DNA from: Clostridia bacterium
GTDB taxonomy: Bacteria; Bacillota; Clostridia; Oscillospirales; Acutalibacteraceae
Length of the DNA: 44,547 nt
Direction: 5' to 3'
Assembly (NCBI GenBank): GCA_017474045.1
Contig: JAFUHX010000013.1
Span: 1 to 44,547 of the forward strand
Shown: positions 16,743 through 24,636 of the stretch, piece after piece
How positions within the stretch are numbered: the first letter of the stretch is position 1
How the letters are laid out: each line of letters starts with the position of its first letter
The notes under the pieces: model-generated
What the model was told of the DNA's origin: nothing
Database searches by the model: none
What the model saw: only the letters and a program-made list of their open reading frames with translations
Program-made: the position numbers and the translations under genes

Positions 16743-17923
16743 TGGAAATATATATTCACCGAGGACAGAATCAAATTGGTGGAAATATTGTTGAAATTTC
16801 TACTGATAGAACAAAAATACTGTTAGATGTTGGACTTGAGCTTGGAGATGATGAAGGTCAAGCCCTGCCGAAAATTCAGGGATTGTTTGACTTTGCCGGT
16901 TATGATGCAATTTTTATTTCGCACTATCACGGTGATCACCTCGGTCTCGCATACTACGCACATAAAGATATTCCTCTCTATATTGGGAAAGCCGGTTATA
17001 ATATAATTAAGGAGTCAGATATCTATAAAAAGAAAAAAACGATTACACCGAAAGATTTTCTGAAGCATAAGCAGACGATTGTTGTTGGAGATATTTCGGT
17101 TACTCCTTATCTTTGCGATCACTCAGCTTTTGATAGCTATATGCTGTTTTGCGAAGCGGATGGTGAAACAGTTCTATATACCGGAGATTTTCGTTCCAAT
17201 GGCAGAAAATCCTTTGACAAACTTCTGAAATCGTTACCTAAAAATGTGGATAAGTTATTGTGTGAAGGCACAACGCTGTCTCGTGGAAGCCATACCAATA
17301 TCACAGAGGAAGAATTGGAAAAGAAGGCGACAGAATTGTTTCGTAATTCAGTCGGTCCCATTTTTGTTCTTCAAGCTTCTATGAATATTGACCGAATTGT
17401 AACAATGTATCGCGCAGCAAAACGAAGTGGCAGGATTTTCTTAGAAGAAGTTTATATGGCGAATATTGCAACTGCAGCAGGAACAAGCATACCTAATCCG
17501 AATTTTGAAGATGTATATGCTTTTATTACCACTGCGTCAAAATTCAAAGAACTTTCAAAGTATAAACATCGTGCAGGCAAGTTGTTTATATCACGAAAAC
17601 CCTTTGTTATGTGTATAAGAAATTCCATGCTCCGATATCTTAAATCTCTTGCAAACAAGATGTCTTTTGAAGGAGGACTTCTTATCTATTCATTTTGGAG
17701 TGGATATCGCGAAACGGAAAGAATGAGAATTTTTCTGGCAGAGTGCGAAAAGTTAGGGTTGCAGGTTGTTACTTTGCATACCAGCGGACACGCAGATGAA
17801 AATACGATAAAGAAATTGATAGAAACTGTAAATCCAAAAGAGTTGATTCCGATTCACACGGAAAATGCTTATAGGTTTAGAGAAATTTTTCCCGATTTTT
17901 CATGGAAAAACAGTGAGGTTTAA
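16742..17923 (+). CDS. Metallo-beta-lactamase/beta-CASP protein, RNase J-like
   Basis: This 393-residue protein has the complete metallo-beta-lactamase set. HYHGDH (H61, H63, D65, H66) is motif 2; DHSAFDSYML (H127) is motif 3; YTGDFR (D149) is motif 4. The beta-CASP region follows with TSGHADE (H350) and IPIHTENA (H372), as in RNase J and CPSF-like nucleases. It opens HRGQNQIGGN, like RNase J, but is about 160 residues shorter because the RNase J C-terminal domain is missing. It is therefore probably a Zn-dependent RNA (or DNA) nuclease. It shares a one-base overlap with the membrane gene before it. A cellular RNase J would not be expected in such a cassette, so it is likely a dedicated effector or processing enzyme. 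Confidence 0.88.
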   Translation: MEIYIHRGQNQIGGNIVEISTDRTKILLDVGLELGDDEGQALPKIQGLFDFAGYDAIFISHYHGDHLGLAYYAHKDIPLYIGKAGYNIIKESDIYKKKKTITPKDFLKHKQTIVVGDISVTPYLCDHSAFDSYMLFCEADGETVLYTGDFRSNGRKSFDKLLKSLPKNVDKLLCEGTTLSRGSHTNITEEELEKKATELFRNSVGPIFVLQASMNIDRIVTMYRAAKRSGRIFLEEVYMANIATAAGTSIPNPNFEDVYAFITTASKFKELSKYKHRAGKLFISRKPFVMCIRNSMLRYLKSLANKMSFEGGLLIYSFWSGYRETERMRIFLAECEKLGLQVVTLHTSGHADENTIKKLIETVNPKELIPIHTENAYRFREIFPDFSWKNSEV

Positions 17924-17925
17924 AA

Positions 17926-18297
17926 ATGGGAAACATGTTGATTTTTGCTTTCTTGTTGATCGGGCTGACAGTCTCATTTAAAAAAGTTACGGAATGGTTT
18001 CAGTATAACAAGAATATCAATATAATTCCTGCTGCGCTTATTGAAATGATAGCGGTAATTGTTTTTATGTTTAACTATGGAAGTGAATACACCGATGATG
18101 TTGTTTTGATGTGGCTCTCTGTTGTGCTTATTCTGGCAATTACAGTATTCAACGTGGTTAAATATGGAATAAAAGACGGTGTTTTGGCAAGTCTTGCAGA
18201 ATTGGTTTTCAGCATATCTTCTGCAATCTTAGTTGCCTATATTCTCGTGACCGGCGGTAAGAAAGCACGCAAGAAATCAAGCTACAGAAGAAAGTAA
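17926..18297 (+). CDS. Small multi-pass membrane protein
   Basis: This 123-residue protein has about four hydrophobic helices: 4-18, 30-48, 59-76 and 84-106. It ends in a strongly basic tail (GGKKARKKSSYRRK), so N- and C-termini are probably cytoplasmic. No family recognised. It starts 2 bases after the RNase J-like gene and is the last gene of the cassette; no clear hairpin terminator follows before the right flanking repeat. It may pair with the membrane protein at 16092. Confidence 0.7.
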   Translation: MGNMLIFAFLLIGLTVSFKKVTEWFQYNKNINIIPAALIEMIAVIVFMFNYGSEYTDDVVLMWLSVVLILAITVFNVVKYGIKDGVLASLAELVFSISSAILVAYILVTGGKKARKKSSYRRK

Positions 18298-18340
18298 AAC
18301 AGAAAGAAGGATTTTTTCAAAAGTCCATTTGTAGGTTTTG

Positions 18341-18400
18341 TTTTCCCCAAGGGAAAGTCGCGAAGTTCATTGGGAAACACTTCATTATGATGCCTTGAAA
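18341..18400. repeat. Palindromic repeat element, copy flanking the cassette on the right
   Basis: The core TTTCCCCAAGGGAAAGTCGC then GAAGTTCATTGGGAAACACTTC repeats 14849-14896 in the same orientation. Weaker similarity continues to about 18400. The outer arm is degenerate compared with the left copy. Confidence 0.75.
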
Positions 18401-18419
18401 ATTCACACAATAAAAAATC

Positions 18420-18444
18420 AGCCATTGCAATTATAGCAATGGCT
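18420..18444 (-). terminator. Terminator of the glmU-like/pth operon
   Basis: Stem AGCCATTGC/GCAATGGCT with 7-base loop, 4 bases after the pth stop on the minus strand, followed there by GATTTTTTATTG. Confidence 0.85.
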
Positions 18445-18448
18445 ATTT

Positions 18449-19054
18449 TTATGAATTATATTTGCTCATAGCGTCGTCAATTTTTCCCTCAATAATCAGC
18501 TCAAGTGCGCTGCAGGCGTTGTCGCAACAAGAGCGAAGGTCTTTAAGCTCGCTGTTTGAAAAAGGCTTAAGTACCCAGTCTGCAAGGTCATAATCAGGGT
18601 GGGGCTTCTGACCGACGCCGATTTTTATCCGCGGAAATTCGTTGCTTGAAAGGTGATAAATAATGCTTTTAATTCCGTTGTGGCCGCCGTCTGAGCCTTT
18701 TCTTCTGATTCTCATTCTGCCGATATCCAGACTGACATCATCAAAAACAACAACAATTTTTTCCGGCGGAATTTTATAGAAGCTCGCTGCTTCTCTGACT
18801 GCTTCTCCGCTGAGATTCATAAAGGTTTGCGGCTTCATAAAAAGGCAACGGTGATCTTTGATTTTAACATCTGCAAGAAGTGCTTTGAATTTAAGCCGGT
18901 CGATTTTAAAGCTGTTTTTTTCAGCAAAAAGGTCAGCGCAGAGAAAGCCGGCGTTGTGCCTTGTGAATTCATATTTCTTTCCGGGGTTTCCAAGCCCCAC
19001 TATCATGTATTCATAGGTGGCTGAATCGCTTTGAACTGTCTTTTTAAAAATCAT
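18449..19054 (-). CDS. pth: Peptidyl-tRNA hydrolase
   Basis: Releases tRNA from peptidyl-tRNA that drops off the ribosome. Family motifs are intact: VGLGNPGKKYEFTRHNAG with the catalytic His in TRHN, MKPQTFMNLSG, VVFDDVSLDIGRMRIR with the catalytic-site Asp, and KGSDGGHNG. An in-frame TTG at 19072 would add 6 residues but has no ribosome binding site and sits 5 bases after the upstream stop. ATG at 19054 gives MIFKK and is preferred, leaving about 17 residues before the core, as in other Clostridia. It is co-transcribed with the GlmU-like acetyltransferase; glmU-pth proximity is a known Firmicute arrangement. Confidence 0.96.
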   Translation of the reverse strand: MIFKKTVQSDSATYEYMIVGLGNPGKKYEFTRHNAGFLCADLFAEKNSFKIDRLKFKALLADVKIKDHRCLFMKPQTFMNLSGEAVREAASFYKIPPEKIVVVFDDVSLDIGRMRIRRKGSDGGHNGIKSIIYHLSSNEFPRIKIGVGQKPHPDYDLADWVLKPFSNSELKDLRSCCDNACSALELIIEGKIDDAMSKYNS

Positions 19055-19076
19055 TTTGTTTCTCGCTTTCAAGGGT

Positions 19077-19784
19077 TTACATATTTTTATAGGGCTTCTT
19101 TTCCTTTACCCAGTTTTCTTTGTTAACTTGTCTTGCTCTTGCAATTCCCAATGCATCTTCGGGAACATCCTGAGTGATGGTTGAACCTGCGGCGGTATAG
19201 GCAAAGTCGCCGACTTTAACGGGGGCAATGAGGTTGGTGTTGCAGCCGATAAAGGCGTTGTTTCCAACGGTTGTTCTGTGCTTTGCTTTTCCGTCGTAGT
19301 TAACGGTAACACAGCCACAGCCGAAGTTAACATTTTTTCCGACGTCGCTGTCGCCGATATATGTCAGGTGAGAAACCTTTGTGTCGCAGTCGATAGTTGA
19401 GTTTTTAACTTCAACAAAGTTGCCCAGGTGAACGCGGTCAGAAATTTCGCTTCCGGGTCTGATGTGAACAAAGGGTCCGATGTCTGCACCTTCGGCAATC
19501 TTGCTGTCGTATGCCTGAACGCTGTTTAAAGATGTACCTTCGCCTACCGAAACATTATAAAGCCATGTGTTCGGTCCGATGTGGCAATTTTTTGAAACAC
19601 AGGTGTTTCCTGTTAAAACGCTTCCGGGAAGAATAACGCAGCCACTTTCGAGCCTGACGTTTTCACCAACAAAAATTCCGCTTTCTATGGGGAATAAAAC
19701 GCCGTTTTCCTTGTGGCGCATGATGATTTCTTTTTGTTTTTCTGAGCTTAAAGAGGTGATTTCACCGACAATTTCTTTTCTCAA
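19077..19784 (-). CDS. Stand-alone GlmU-type left-handed beta-helix acetyltransferase
   Basis: The protein is the C-terminal half of GlmU without the uridylyltransferase domain. Hexapeptide repeats run from about residue 35 to 210. The acetyltransferase signature is clear: GPFVHIRPGSE, RVHLGNFVEVKNS (its His matches the catalytic His of GlmU), SHLTYIGDSDVG, NYDGKAKHRTTVG and the end NKENWVKEKKP. It would acetylate glucosamine-1-phosphate for UDP-GlcNAc synthesis if a partner makes the nucleotide sugar. An ATG at 19799 is in frame, but GGAGG at 19796-19792 overlaps it and lies 7 bases before TTG at 19784, so TTG is the likelier start (235 residues). It lies directly upstream of pth in one operon. 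Confidence 0.85.
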   Translation of the reverse strand: MRKEIVGEITSLSSEKQKEIIMRHKENGVLFPIESGIFVGENVRLESGCVILPGSVLTGNTCVSKNCHIGPNTWLYNVSVGEGTSLNSVQAYDSKIAEGADIGPFVHIRPGSEISDRVHLGNFVEVKNSTIDCDTKVSHLTYIGDSDVGKNVNFGCGCVTVNYDGKAKHRTTVGNNAFIGCNTNLIAPVKVGDFAYTAAGSTITQDVPEDALGIARARQVNKENWVKEKKPYKNM

Positions 19785-19818
19785 AATAAAAACCTCCATG
19801 GGTAATTTTGTTTGTTAT

Positions 19819-19847
19819 ATTATGCCAAGAAAGCTCAAAAGTTTCAA
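19819..19847 (-). promoter_or_regulatory. Promoter of the glmU-like/pth operon
   Basis: Minus strand TTGAAA (19847-19842), 17 bp, CATAAT (19824-19819). Confidence 0.65.
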
Positions 19848-19916
19848 GTCTTTTTTTCTTTTTGTTAAGAAAGTCGGATTTAAGGTTATTTTAATAAAGT
19901 ATTTTAAAAATAAATA

Positions 19917-19945
19917 ATGACAGAACAGATATTTTATGATATAAT
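19917..19945 (+). promoter_or_regulatory. Promoter of rlmB and possibly the following genes
   Basis: ATGACA at 19917-19922, 17 bp, TATAAT at 19940-19945. Confidence 0.7.
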
Positions 19946-20017
19946 AAATCGGTATATTTAATTTTCAGAAAAAACTAAGAAATATAGCAGAAAGGTCAAA
20001 ATTTTTTGGTGTGAAAT

Positions 20018-20776
20018 ATGGATAAAAAAGTCGGTGACGAACAAAAAGAGCTTCTTATCGGAAGAAACGCTGTTTCAGAAGCTCTGAGAAGTTCAAGAGA
20101 AATTAACGCCGTTTATGTAACAAGAGGCGAAAAAAACGGCTCAATCGGAAGAATTCTTTCTGAATGCAAAGAAAAGAAGATTTTAATTAAAGAGGTTGAC
20201 AAAAAGAAGCTTGATTTTATGTGCGGTCAGGGCAACCATCAGGGAATTGCCGCCCATGTTGCCGCCCATGAATACGCTGAGGTTGAAGATATTCTTGCCT
20301 TAGCCGAAGAAAGAAACGAGCCTCCCTTTGTTATTGTCTGCGACGAAATTGAAGACCCCCATAACCTCGGCGCAATAATCAGAACGGCTGAATGTGCCGG
20401 AGCTCACGGTGTAATCATTCCCAGAAGACACGGCGCGGCTTTAACCTGGGCTGTTGGAAAAGCAGCTGCAGGGGCACTTGAATATATGCCCGTTGCAAGA
20501 GTGGGCAACCTTGTTTCAACTCTTGAAGAGCTTAAAGAAAAAGGTCTTTGGGTCTATAGCGCAGATATGGATGGAAAACCCTGGTGTGAAACAGACTTTT
20601 CAGGCGGAGTTGCCCTTGTAATCGGCTCTGAGGGACGAGGCGTTTCAAGGCTTATTAAAGAAAAAAGTGATTTTGTTGTTTCGCTTCCCATGAAAGGAAA
20701 AATTTCTTCTCTTAACGCTTCTGTTGCGGGAGGAATTTTAATGTATGAGGTTTCGAGACAACGCCTTAAAAAATAA
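20018..20776 (+). CDS. rlmB: 23S rRNA (guanosine-2'-O-)-methyltransferase, SpoU/TrmH family
   Basis: A 252-residue SPOUT methyltransferase predicted to methylate the 2'-O of a 23S rRNA guanosine (G2251-type). The N-terminal substrate-binding domain begins LIGRNAVSEAL (13-23) and includes GNHQGIAA. The trefoil-knot catalytic domain has DPHNLGAIIRTAE (motif 1), LVIGSEGRGVSRL (motif 2) and SLNASVAGGILMYE (motif 3), all intact. Family members differ in rRNA or tRNA target, so the exact nucleotide is inferred. It lies 68 bases upstream of the acidic membrane protein on the same strand, without an evident terminator. Confidence 0.93.
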   Translation: MDKKVGDEQKELLIGRNAVSEALRSSREINAVYVTRGEKNGSIGRILSECKEKKILIKEVDKKKLDFMCGQGNHQGIAAHVAAHEYAEVEDILALAEERNEPPFVIVCDEIEDPHNLGAIIRTAECAGAHGVIIPRRHGAALTWAVGKAAAGALEYMPVARVGNLVSTLEELKEKGLWVYSADMDGKPWCETDFSGGVALVIGSEGRGVSRLIKEKSDFVVSLPMKGKISSLNASVAGGILMYEVSRQRLKK

Positions 20777-20844
20777 GTTAAAAAACAGACAGATTTTATA
20801 AAAATATTTTTTAGAAAGGATGCCCTTCAGGGCGGAGGAAAAAC

Positions 20845-23800
20845 ATGGCTGAGAATAAAAACGATCCTTCAAACCTTTATGACGAAGAGTTTATGAGAAA
20901 AAGAGAAGAGATGTTTGGTGCCGCTTCGGCAGCAGACGAAATTTCTTCAGGAAGAGAAGATGAGGACGATTCTTTTGACGAAAAAGATGAAGACGCTTTT
21001 AAAGAAGGCGGACTTTTTTCAAAGTTCAAGCGCTCTTCAAAAAACAAAAAGAAAAACAAGCATCATCAGGAGCCTGAACATGAAGAAAAAGAGGGCTATG
21101 ATATTTTTGATCTTGAAATAGAGCCCAGAGAAAAAGCGGCTGAAAAGAAAGAGAAGACAGAAGCGAAAAAAGAAAAATCTTCAAAGACTGAAATTTCTCT
21201 TGAAGAAATGGCGGCAAGAGTTCTTGAAGAAGCTTTTGATTCAGGCGAAGACGACTTCGACCTTGAAAACGAAAACAAAGAGGTTCTCCTTTTCTTCGGT
21301 GATGAAGCGGAAAAAGAAGAAAAAGCAGAAAAAGAGTCTTTTGAAGCCCCGGAATTTTTCGATGAAATTGAAGAAGCTTCAGCTGATATTTCTGAGGAAG
21401 AAAAGGCTGAAGAAAAAGAAGCTGCTGAGGTTCAGAAAGACGGCGAAGAAGCTTTTGAGGTAACAGAGGCTGACACGGCTGAGGAAGAAAAGGCGGAAGA
21501 AGCTGAAGAAGAGCTTTCTGAAGCTGTTGAAAGCGAAAACAGTGCTGAAGTGAATTTTTCAAAAGAGGAAACAGCCGAAGAAGAAAGCGAAATGTTTTAT
21601 ATCGGTGAAGATCTTGACGACATAAATGCTCTTCTTGAATCTGTCGGAATTATGCCCTTAGGAAGCAATGATTCCAAAGAAAAAAAGGAAGAAGGAAAAA
21701 AAGAAGCTTCTTCTGCTTCAGATGAAGACGACAGCGACATGAAAATTGCTCAGCCAAAAAAATCCGGAGGTGTTGCCGCCAAGGCTGACGAAAAAACAAG
21801 ACACTTCGGTTCACTTAAAACAAAATCGGCTTCTTCAGCCCAAGGAGAAAAAACCGAACAGCTTATTCTTGAAGGCTATGTTGACGAGGAGCCTTTTGAA
21901 AACACCTCTGAAGAAGAGGTTGAAGCTAACTTGAAATCAACCAGAAAAAGATTAATTGATAATTTCAGAGTTTTATCTAAATCAACGGAAGACAGAACCA
22001 TTCTTGAAAGAGAAGGCGAAGGAAAGGCTGACTCAAGCATTACAGAAAATGTTGAGGTTGCCGAGGGCGAAGGAATTTTTGAGGCTATAGACAAGGCCGG
22101 AAAAAAGGTCGGTGCCTTCTTGAAAAAAGGCGAAAGAGTTGTTAAATCAGCTCAGCAAAAAGCAAAAAAAGAAAAGAAAAAAGAACAGATTATAAGCGTT
22201 CAGGCTCTTGGCAAAAAGGCTAAAGACCAGAGTCAGAAAAAGGTAAAGCAGCTGATTGCTTTGGTTGTTTTAACAGCTTTAATGATTCTTCTCGGACTTC
22301 TGAGCAAGGCTTATAACCCCGGCGGAGCTCTTGATTTCCTTTTTGGCTTCGGAGCCAGAACCTATAGCGCAATAAACCTTGTTTTAATGGCACTTTGCGT
22401 TGTTTTCTCCTTAGACGGCTTTAAGAAAACCGTTGAAGCCTTTAAAGAGCGTTATTTAGACGAAGGAGCCGGCGTTTTCTTTATTACTGTTTGCGCCGCA
22501 ATTCAGACACTTGTTGCCTTAATCGGCGGACTCAACGAAGAAAAAGGCTTCACTCTTTACACCGCCTTTGCAGGCTTTTCAATGATTTGCTATCAATATG
22601 GTGAATTAAGCGGACTTTCTCTTCTTCAGAAAAATTTAAAAATGATTATGAGAGCCGGTTCTCTTTCGGGAATTCAAAGCGTTTCAAACAAGGCAGACTC
22701 TGCCGCTTTGGGTCAGGGAATGGACAAAAAGGGCGAACCCAACATTCTTTATGCTACTGATATGAACGTTCCGAAAAATGCTCTTTCTCTTTCTCAGAGC
22801 AAGGTTTCAGACGAAAAGTTCTATACTTTCAGCAGCGTTGCAATTATTCTGGCAGGCTTTGTTTTCAGTCTGGTTTTCAGTATTGTCAAAAAAGAAGCCT
22901 CTTCCTTTGCAACTGTTTTTGCAGGCTTTGTTTGCCTTTGTATGCCAATTGCACGAAAGGTGGTTATAACAAAGCTTCAGGAGGATGTTAACTTTTCTCT
23001 TGCCTCTCATGGCGGCGTTGTTATGGGCTTTGATGCCTGCGACAACGTTGGCAAAGCCAGCGCAATTGCCCTTGATTGCAGCGATGTTTTTGAGGCGGGC
23101 GTTTCAAAATTCAGAGTTGTTCCCGGAAGCAAAATGGCTCAGAGCGATGCCGTTGTTTTTGCGGCGGCAACACTTAAAGGAACCCGTTGCCTTTTATCCG
23201 GATGCTTTGATGATTTTATCAGAGAAAGCGGAATCAGACTTCCCGAGGCAGAAGACGTTCAATATGAAGAAAGACTTGGCTATTCAGCCTGGGTTGCCGC
23301 AAGAAAGGTTCTTGTGGGTAACAGAGAAATGCTTAAAGCTCACAGCATTGAATGTCCTTCAGAAGAAGACGAAAAACGCTATTCAAAGGGCAGACCTGTT
23401 TTATATGTTGTTGTTGAAGGCAAAATTGCCGCAACTTTCATCGTAAACTATGCCGCAACGGCTGAAACCAGAAAAAGCGTTCAGACCTTCAGCAAAACCG
23501 GCCTTGTTTTAATGCTTAACTCTGCTGAACCCTCTCTTGACGAAGCCTTTGCCGCAAAAAAACTCGGCGCAGACATAACCACAGTTAAAATTATCAGCTC
23601 TAAAGGCGGCGAAATTTTAACCGGCTATAAAAACAATCCCCTTATCAGAGAAGACAACGGACTTCTTTGCTCAAAAAAACAAAAAAGTCTTGTTCAGCTG
23701 GCTAACGCCGCCCATAATCTCTGTTTGGCTGAAAAGCTTGCGCTTGTTTTGGAAATAGTGGGAATTATTCTCGGTGTAGCTACACTTGTTTTCTGCGCAG

Positions 23801-23901
23801 CGATGAATGTTTCAGCCGCATTTGCTGTTTTAACCATTATCATTATGCAGAGCATCTGGGCTGTTGCGAACTATTATGTTTCAAAAACCAGACTTAAATA
23901 A
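20845..23901 (+). CDS. Acidic membrane protein with degenerate P-type ATPase core
   Basis: This 1018-residue protein falls into two parts. Residues 1-460 are extremely rich in Glu, Lys, Asp and Ser (low complexity, probably disordered, with coiled-coil stretches). Residues 460-1018 have paired membrane helices (VKQLIALVVLTALMILLGLL, then three more before residue 610, two around 660-710, two at the C-terminus) and a soluble domain at about 715-960. That soluble part aligns by eye to P1B-type ATPases: VGKASAIALDCSDVFEAG matches the phosphorylation segment but has DCSDVFE in place of DKTGTLT (D744 retained), and LVLMLNSAE replaces the TGDN region. KVLVGNREML matches the N-domain/P-domain stretch, and the GDGxND hinge is missing. 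It is therefore probably an inactive pseudo-pump. GGAGG lies 7 bases before ATG. Confidence 0.72.
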   Translation: MAENKNDPSNLYDEEFMRKREEMFGAASAADEISSGREDEDDSFDEKDEDAFKEGGLFSKFKRSSKNKKKNKHHQEPEHEEKEGYDIFDLEIEPREKAAEKKEKTEAKKEKSSKTEISLEEMAARVLEEAFDSGEDDFDLENENKEVLLFFGDEAEKEEKAEKESFEAPEFFDEIEEASADISEEEKAEEKEAAEVQKDGEEAFEVTEADTAEEEKAEEAEEELSEAVESENSAEVNFSKEETAEEESEMFYIGEDLDDINALLESVGIMPLGSNDSKEKKEEGKKEASSASDEDDSDMKIAQPKKSGGVAAKADEKTRHFGSLKTKSASSAQGEKTEQLILEGYVDEEPFENTSEEEVEANLKSTRKRLIDNFRVLSKSTEDRTILEREGEGKADSSITENVEVAEGEGIFEAIDKAGKKVGAFLKKGERVVKSAQQKAKKEKKKEQIISVQALGKKAKDQSQKKVKQLIALVVLTALMILLGLLSKAYNPGGALDFLFGFGARTYSAINLVLMALCVVFSLDGFKKTVEAFKERYLDEGAGVFFITVCAAIQTLVALIGGLNEEKGFTLYTAFAGFSMICYQYGELSGLSLLQKNLKMIMRAGSLSGIQSVSNKADSAALGQGMDKKGEPNILYATDMNVPKNALSLSQSKVSDEKFYTFSSVAIILAGFVFSLVFSIVKKEASSFATVFAGFVCLCMPIARKVVITKLQEDVNFSLASHGGVVMGFDACDNVGKASAIALDCSDVFEAGVSKFRVVPGSKMAQSDAVVFAAATLKGTRCLLSGCFDDFIRESGIRLPEAEDVQYEERLGYSAWVAARKVLVGNREMLKAHSIECPSEEDEKRYSKGRPVLYVVVEGKIAATFIVNYAATAETRKSVQTFSKTGLVLMLNSAEPSLDEAFAAKKLGADITTVKIISSKGGEILTGYKNNPLIREDNGLLCSKKQKSLVQLANAAHNLCLAEKLALVLEIVGIILGVATLVFCAAMNVSAAFAVLTIIIMQSIWAVANYYVSKTRLK

Positions 23902-23934
23902 AAATCGATTATTTATTTGAAGGTGGCGTTATAA

Positions 23935-24636
23935 ATGAATAATATTATTACTGTTTCTTCGCTGAAAAAATCCTATGGCAGCAAGGTTGTTCTTGACGGA
24001 GTTGATTTTACTGCTCCTGCAGGTCAGATAATCGGGCTTCTCGGTCCTAACGGCTGCGGAAAAACAACCCTAATTAAAATTTTAACCGGTCTGATTAAAG
24101 ACCATAGCGGAACGGTCAGAATCGACAACGAAGAGCCGGGTGCCTACACCAAGGGAATTGTTGCCTATCTTCCCGAAAAATCCTATCTTCCCGACTGGAT
24201 GAGACCGGTTGACGCCATTGACTATTTTTCTTCGTTTTATAAAGATTTTGACAAGGCCAAGGCTGAGGAAATGGTTGTTAAATTTGGTCTTGATTCAAAA
24301 CAGAAGCTCAAGACCATGTCTAAGGGTCAGCAGGAAAAGCTCAACCTTATTCTTGTAATGTGCCGTCAGGCAAGGCTCTATGTTCTTGATGAGCCCTTAG
24401 GCGGCGTTGACCCTGCCGCAAGAAGCGCAATTTTAGACCTTATTATGAATAACTACGCCAAAGACGCAACGGTTCTTCTTTCAACCCACCTGATTAACGA
24501 TGTTGAATATATTTTTGACCGCGTTCTGATGATAAGTGGAGGAAAGCTTATTGTTGACTCTCATATCGACGAAATTCGCCAGAAGGGCAAAAGCGTTGAA
24601 GACGTTTTCAAGGAGGTATTCAGCTATGTTTGGTAA
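23935..24636 (+). CDS. ABC transporter ATP-binding protein
   Basis: A 233-residue ATPase subunit with Walker A GPNGCGKTT (residues 36-44), the signature MSKGQQEK in place of LSGGQ, Walker B LYVLDEP, the D-loop GGVDP and the H-loop STH. The signature variant and length fit the YtrB/BcrA-type group (exporters, antimicrobial-peptide or GntR-linked transporters). It overlaps the permease start by 11 bases. AAGGTGGCG lies upstream of ATG. A GntR-family regulator often found beside such pairs is absent here. Substrate unknown. Confidence 0.92.
   Translation: MNNIITVSSLKKSYGSKVVLDGVDFTAPAGQIIGLLGPNGCGKTTLIKILTGLIKDHSGTVRIDNEEPGAYTKGIVAYLPEKSYLPDWMRPVDAIDYFSSFYKDFDKAKAEEMVVKFGLDSKQKLKTMSKGQQEKLNLILVMCRQARLYVLDEPLGGVDPAARSAILDLIMNNYAKDATVLLSTHLINDVEYIFDRVLMISGGKLIVDSHIDEIRQKGKSVEDVFKEVFSYVW

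Larger units (their letters stand above)
14846..18400. mobile_element. Five-gene accessory cassette bracketed by direct repeats
   Basis: Five tightly packed plus-strand genes (gaps of -1 to 3 bases) lie between nifJ and pth. They have one consensus promoter and visibly higher A/T and different codon choice (TTA, AGA and ATA frequent) than nifJ or lacZ. The palindromic repeat occurs on both sides in direct orientation (14846-14910 and 18341-18400 region). No transposase or integrase is inside, so the route of insertion is unknown; recombination between dispersed repeats is plausible. Confidence 0.5.

Noticed and set aside
15393-17923. Cassette as an ordinary restriction-modification system
   Set aside because: No methyltransferase or specificity subunit among the five genes.
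14846-18400. Cassette flanking repeats as a CRISPR or transposon terminal inverted repeat
   Set aside because: Only two direct copies 3.5 kb apart, no spacers and no transposase; direct rather than inverted orientation.
21026-21562. Long minus-strand frame (178 codons) inside the acidic protein gene
   Set aside because: It is the antisense of a GAA/AAA-rich low-complexity region, giving a Leu/Gln/Phe-rich string without a ribosome binding site.
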